Assembly (NCBI RefSeq): GCF_014202755.1
Contig: NZ_JACHHK010000003.1
Location: forward strand, 124,001 to 188,000
Source of the DNA: Catenisphaera adipataccumulans
GTDB taxonomy: Bacteria; Bacillota_I; Bacilli_A; Erysipelotrichales; Erysipelotrichaceae
Direction of reading: 5' to 3'
Length of the DNA stretch: 64,000 bases
Below are positions 62,253-64,000 of this stretch, piece after piece (position 1 is the stretch's first letter; every line of letters begins with the position of its first letter). The translations under genes and the position numbers were made by a program. The notes below the pieces were generated by a model. The model was not told the origin of the DNA. It saw only the letters and a program-made list of their open reading frames with translations, and made no database searches.

Positions 62253-63232
62253 TTTAAGATCTCCTTTACTTGTTGGTAAAACGGCTGGAATGCGCCGGGG
62301 ATCGCATAATCCCGGTCGATTTCTGCCGTACTTTTGTAATCTGCATCCCATTGATCGGTAAAGACCGCATAGGCATCCATGTGCCATTCAACGTGGGAAA
62401 AAATATGGGTATATGGTTTCAGCGGCAGCAGATCCTCATATTGATCCGGCAGAGCAGCATCAAATTCGTACAAGCCTGCCAGCAGACCGGTTTCCGGCCG
62501 CTTGTGCAGATGGATCCGGCGGCCGCTGATCCAGATGTATATCTTCTTCTTTACGATCTTCCGCGGTTTATTTGCCGATTTCACCGGCAGCGTTTCTGCA
62601 TCCTGATAATGATACGCCTGACAGTCTTTGCGGATCGGGCATTGTTCACAGTGCGGATGTTTCGGCAGACAGATCAGCGCACCCAGTTCCATGATCGCCT
62701 GATTGTACGCACTGATCCGATCGGTGTCCGGCAGGCTTTCATCCACCTTGGCCGTGATTGCCTTCCGGCCGGCACTGGTCTTGATGTCCTGGGTCATATG
62801 AAACAGTCGGCTGAACACGCGCAGCACATTGCCGTCCACGGCACTGACCCGTTCATCAAAAGCAATCGAAGCAATGGCTCCGGCCGTATACGGACCGATG
62901 CCCGGCAGTTTGACCAATTCAGCTTTTGTGCATGGCAGCTTGCCACCGTATTCTTTCATGCAGACTTGCGCGCATTTTTTCAAATTCCGACAGCGGGAAT
63001 AGTAACCCAGCCCCTGCCAAAGTTTCTGCAGCCGCTCATCGTCGATCGAAGCAAGTGTTTCGATATCCGGTATCTCTGCCAGAAAGCGGGTATAATACGG
63101 CAGCATCGCTTCGATCCGGGTCTGCTGCGCCATGATCTCACTGATCCAGATTTTATAAGGATCTTTGTCTTTGCGGAAGATCAAGTCGCGCTTATGTATG
63201 TTGTACCAATTGATCAAATCATCCTGAAACAT
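62249..63232 (-). CDS. mutY: A/G-specific adenine DNA glycosylase
   Basis: Removes adenine mispaired with 8-oxoG. 327 residues from ATG 63232. N-terminal WYNIHKRDL and the [10 protein letters not shown] catalytic-type region; helix-hairpin-helix [17 protein letters not shown]; catalytic Asp in AVDGNVLRV; and a [4Fe-4S] loop CX6CX2CX5C ([17 protein letters not shown]). The C-terminal NUDIX-like 8-oxoG domain is present. Start: TATCAT ends 6 bases before this ATG, so a leaderless mRNA; the ATG at 63250 has only a poor ribosome site. First gene of mutY-luxS-pfkB. Confidence 0.93.
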   Translation of the reverse strand: MFQDDLINWYNIHKRDLIFRKDKDPYKIWISEIMAQQTRIEAMLPYYTRFLAEIPDIETLASIDDERLQKLWQGLGYYSRCRNLKKCAQVCMKEYGGKLPCTKAELVKLPGIGPYTAGAIASIAFDERVSAVDGNVLRVFSRLFHMTQDIKTSAGRKAITAKVDESLPDTDRISAYNQAIMELGALICLPKHPHCEQCPIRKDCQAYHYQDAETLPVKSANKPRKIVKKKIYIWISGRRIHLHKRPETGLLAGLYEFDAALPDQYEDLLPLKPYTHIFSHVEWHMDAYAVFTDQWDADYKSTAEIDRDYAIPGAFQPFYQQVKEILK

Positions 63233-63238
63233 AAATTC

Positions 63239-63268
63239 ATGATAAAACATCCTACCGCTTCTTTTCAA
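63239..63268 (-). promoter_or_regulatory. mutY promoter, leaderless geometry
   Basis: On the minus strand TTGAAA (63268-63263), 18 bases, TATCAT (63244-63239), then GAATTT and the ATG at 63232. Confidence 0.75.
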
Positions 63269-63305
63269 GCTATGCGATAATGAAAAAAGCCCAGGAGGTG
63301 TTTTT

Positions 63306-64000
63306 ATGAACATTACCATGATCCAAGTGCCGGTGACCCCATCGGCTGAACAAAATATTCTTTATCTGCAGTCCATGACGGATGCCTGTAAAAACTCCGA
63401 CATCGTCGTACTGCCCGAAATGTGGAATGCGCCCTATGACAACGAAGCCATGAAAAAAGCCGCCGATTCGCAGGAAAAATGCATGGAAGCGATGCGCTGC
63501 TTTTCCAAGCAGACGCATACGTGGCTTGTCGGCGGTTCGATTCCTTATAAGCAAGGTTCGTCTTATTATAATATGTGTCTGATCTACAATGACGGCCAGC
63601 TGATTTCTTCATATGCTAAGATGCATCTGATGGAATTCCACGGCCGCAGCGATTACCAGGAAAAAGATCTGTTCCGCGCCGGCAGCCGGCTGTGCCTGTT
63701 CGATACGCCTTGGGGCAAGATGGGCGTCATCATCTGTTACGATATCCGTTTTCCTGAAGAAGCCCGGCTTTTGGCAATGAACGGCGCTAAGATCATCTTC
63801 GCGCCGGCCGCTTTCAATGAAAAAGTCGGCAAAGCCCATTGGCAGCCGCTGTTTCAGACCCGTGCGATGGAAAATCAGGTCTTTATGGTCGGAGTCAATC
63901 CTTCCAACTATACCTACGGCAATTATACCGCCTACGGTCATTCGATCATCACGGATCCATACGGATATGTCCTTTGCCAAATGGATGAAAAACCAGGTTC
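63306..64000 (+). CDS. Carbon-nitrogen hydrolase (nitrilase/omega-amidase family), 3' end outside window
   Basis: The gene runs off the right edge; 231 residues are seen. The Glu-Lys-Cys triad is present: Glu38 (LPEMW), Lys105 (YAKMHLM), Cys144 (ICYDIRFPE). The RFPEEARLLA and the KMH segment are close to omega-amidase/Nit2-like enzymes, but substrate is not proven. AGGAGGTG is 6 bases before the ATG. Divergent from mutY with only 73 bp between start codons. Confidence 0.88.
   Translation, partial: MNITMIQVPVTPSAEQNILYLQSMTDACKNSDIVVLPEMWNAPYDNEAMKKAADSQEKCMEAMRCFSKQTHTWLVGGSIPYKQGSSYYNMCLIYNDGQLISSYAKMHLMEFHGRSDYQEKDLFRAGSRLCLFDTPWGKMGVIICYDIRFPEEARLLAMNGAKIIFAPAAFNEKVGKAHWQPLFQTRAMENQVFMVGVNPSNYTYGNYTAYGHSIITDPYGYVLCQMDEKPG

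Noticed and set aside
62270-63280. 336-codon open frame on the plus strand, over mutY and the end of luxS
   Set aside because: It lies wholly antisense to mutY, whose motifs and iron-sulfur loop are unmistakable. Translation is His/Phe/Arg/Gln-rich with no domain and no ribosome site.
1-64000. tRNA, rRNA, riboswitch or T-box elements
   Set aside because: I looked at every gap; none has a cloverleaf, a T-box core or other conserved leader. Most gaps are under 150 bases.

Overview
The window is about half G+C, densely packed, and almost entirely coding. It looks like chromosome of a low-to-mid G+C, Gram-positive-type fermenter of the Bacillota. Supporting signs are a dcw fragment with DivIB, class B sortase, Asp23/FakA, FemAB-type peptidoglycan transferases, CnaB surface proteins, the PdxS/PdxT vitamin B6 pathway, family II pyrophosphatase, LuxS, L-lactate dehydrogenase and Shine-Dalgarno sites of the AGGAGG type. 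The gene set fits the Erysipelotrichia best, but that is inference from content and not from a marker comparison. I see no rRNA, tRNA, CRISPR array, insertion sequence or prophage.

Layout. 0-6.6 kb: a protein with a histone-H1-like tail (cut by the left edge), an HtrA protease, L-lactate dehydrogenase, and the PdxR-like regulator divergent from pdxS-pdxT. 6.6-13.5 kb (minus strand): a cell-envelope operon reading sortase B, MurG, MurB, DivIB, Asp23, FakA, followed by a phosphoesterase and an ACT-like regulator. 13.5-18 kb: a lone HNH nuclease, an orphan PTS IIB protein, and a two-gene 2-hydroxyacyl-CoA dehydratase-type system in which the second subunit is fused to its ATP-dependent activator. 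18-24 kb (minus): LacX-like epimerase, patatin, malic enzyme, PepT, CBS-pyrophosphatase, HU. 24-30.6 kb: thrC-thrB-ACT protein-Lit-Maf on the minus strand, back to back with lysC-asd. 30.7-42.8 kb: a beta-helix surface protein, a DUF815 ATPase, two convergent FemAB paralogues, a heterodimeric ABC exporter, a GYF-domain membrane protein, an Rrf2 regulator, and a cupin/CMD pair opposite a LysR gene. 43.2-45.7 kb: a large CnaB adhesin after an A+T-rich gap. 45.8-55 kb: a redox/detoxification block (aldo-keto reductase, three flavodoxin-fold proteins including a lipoprotein, Fe-alcohol dehydrogenase, LysR, hydrolases, SDR, ATP-grasp, DJ-1). 55-64 kb: DUF308 protein, secA-prfB with the programmed frameshift, an NSS transporter, mutY-luxS-pfkB, and the start of a nitrilase-family gene.

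What stands out. (1) Several genes have no Shine-Dalgarno, and their start codon sits about six bases after a good -10 box (mutY, the GYF gene, the HNH gene, possibly the ATP-grasp gene; srtB is similar with 11 bases). This suggests leaderless mRNAs. (2) The lysC and thrC promoters overlap at their -10 boxes, with a dyad between the start sites. (3) Both surface proteins end in a GV-x-TG sorting-like signal instead of LPxTG, and the only sortase here is class B and embedded in the dcw operon. (4) DivIB carries an OCRE-like tyrosine/STG tail. (5) The dehydratase subunit-activator fusion. (6) SecA lacks the C-terminal zinc finger. (7) A Lit-type lipoprotein transacylase lies in the threonine operon. 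All of these rest on reading motifs by eye; no database search was possible.
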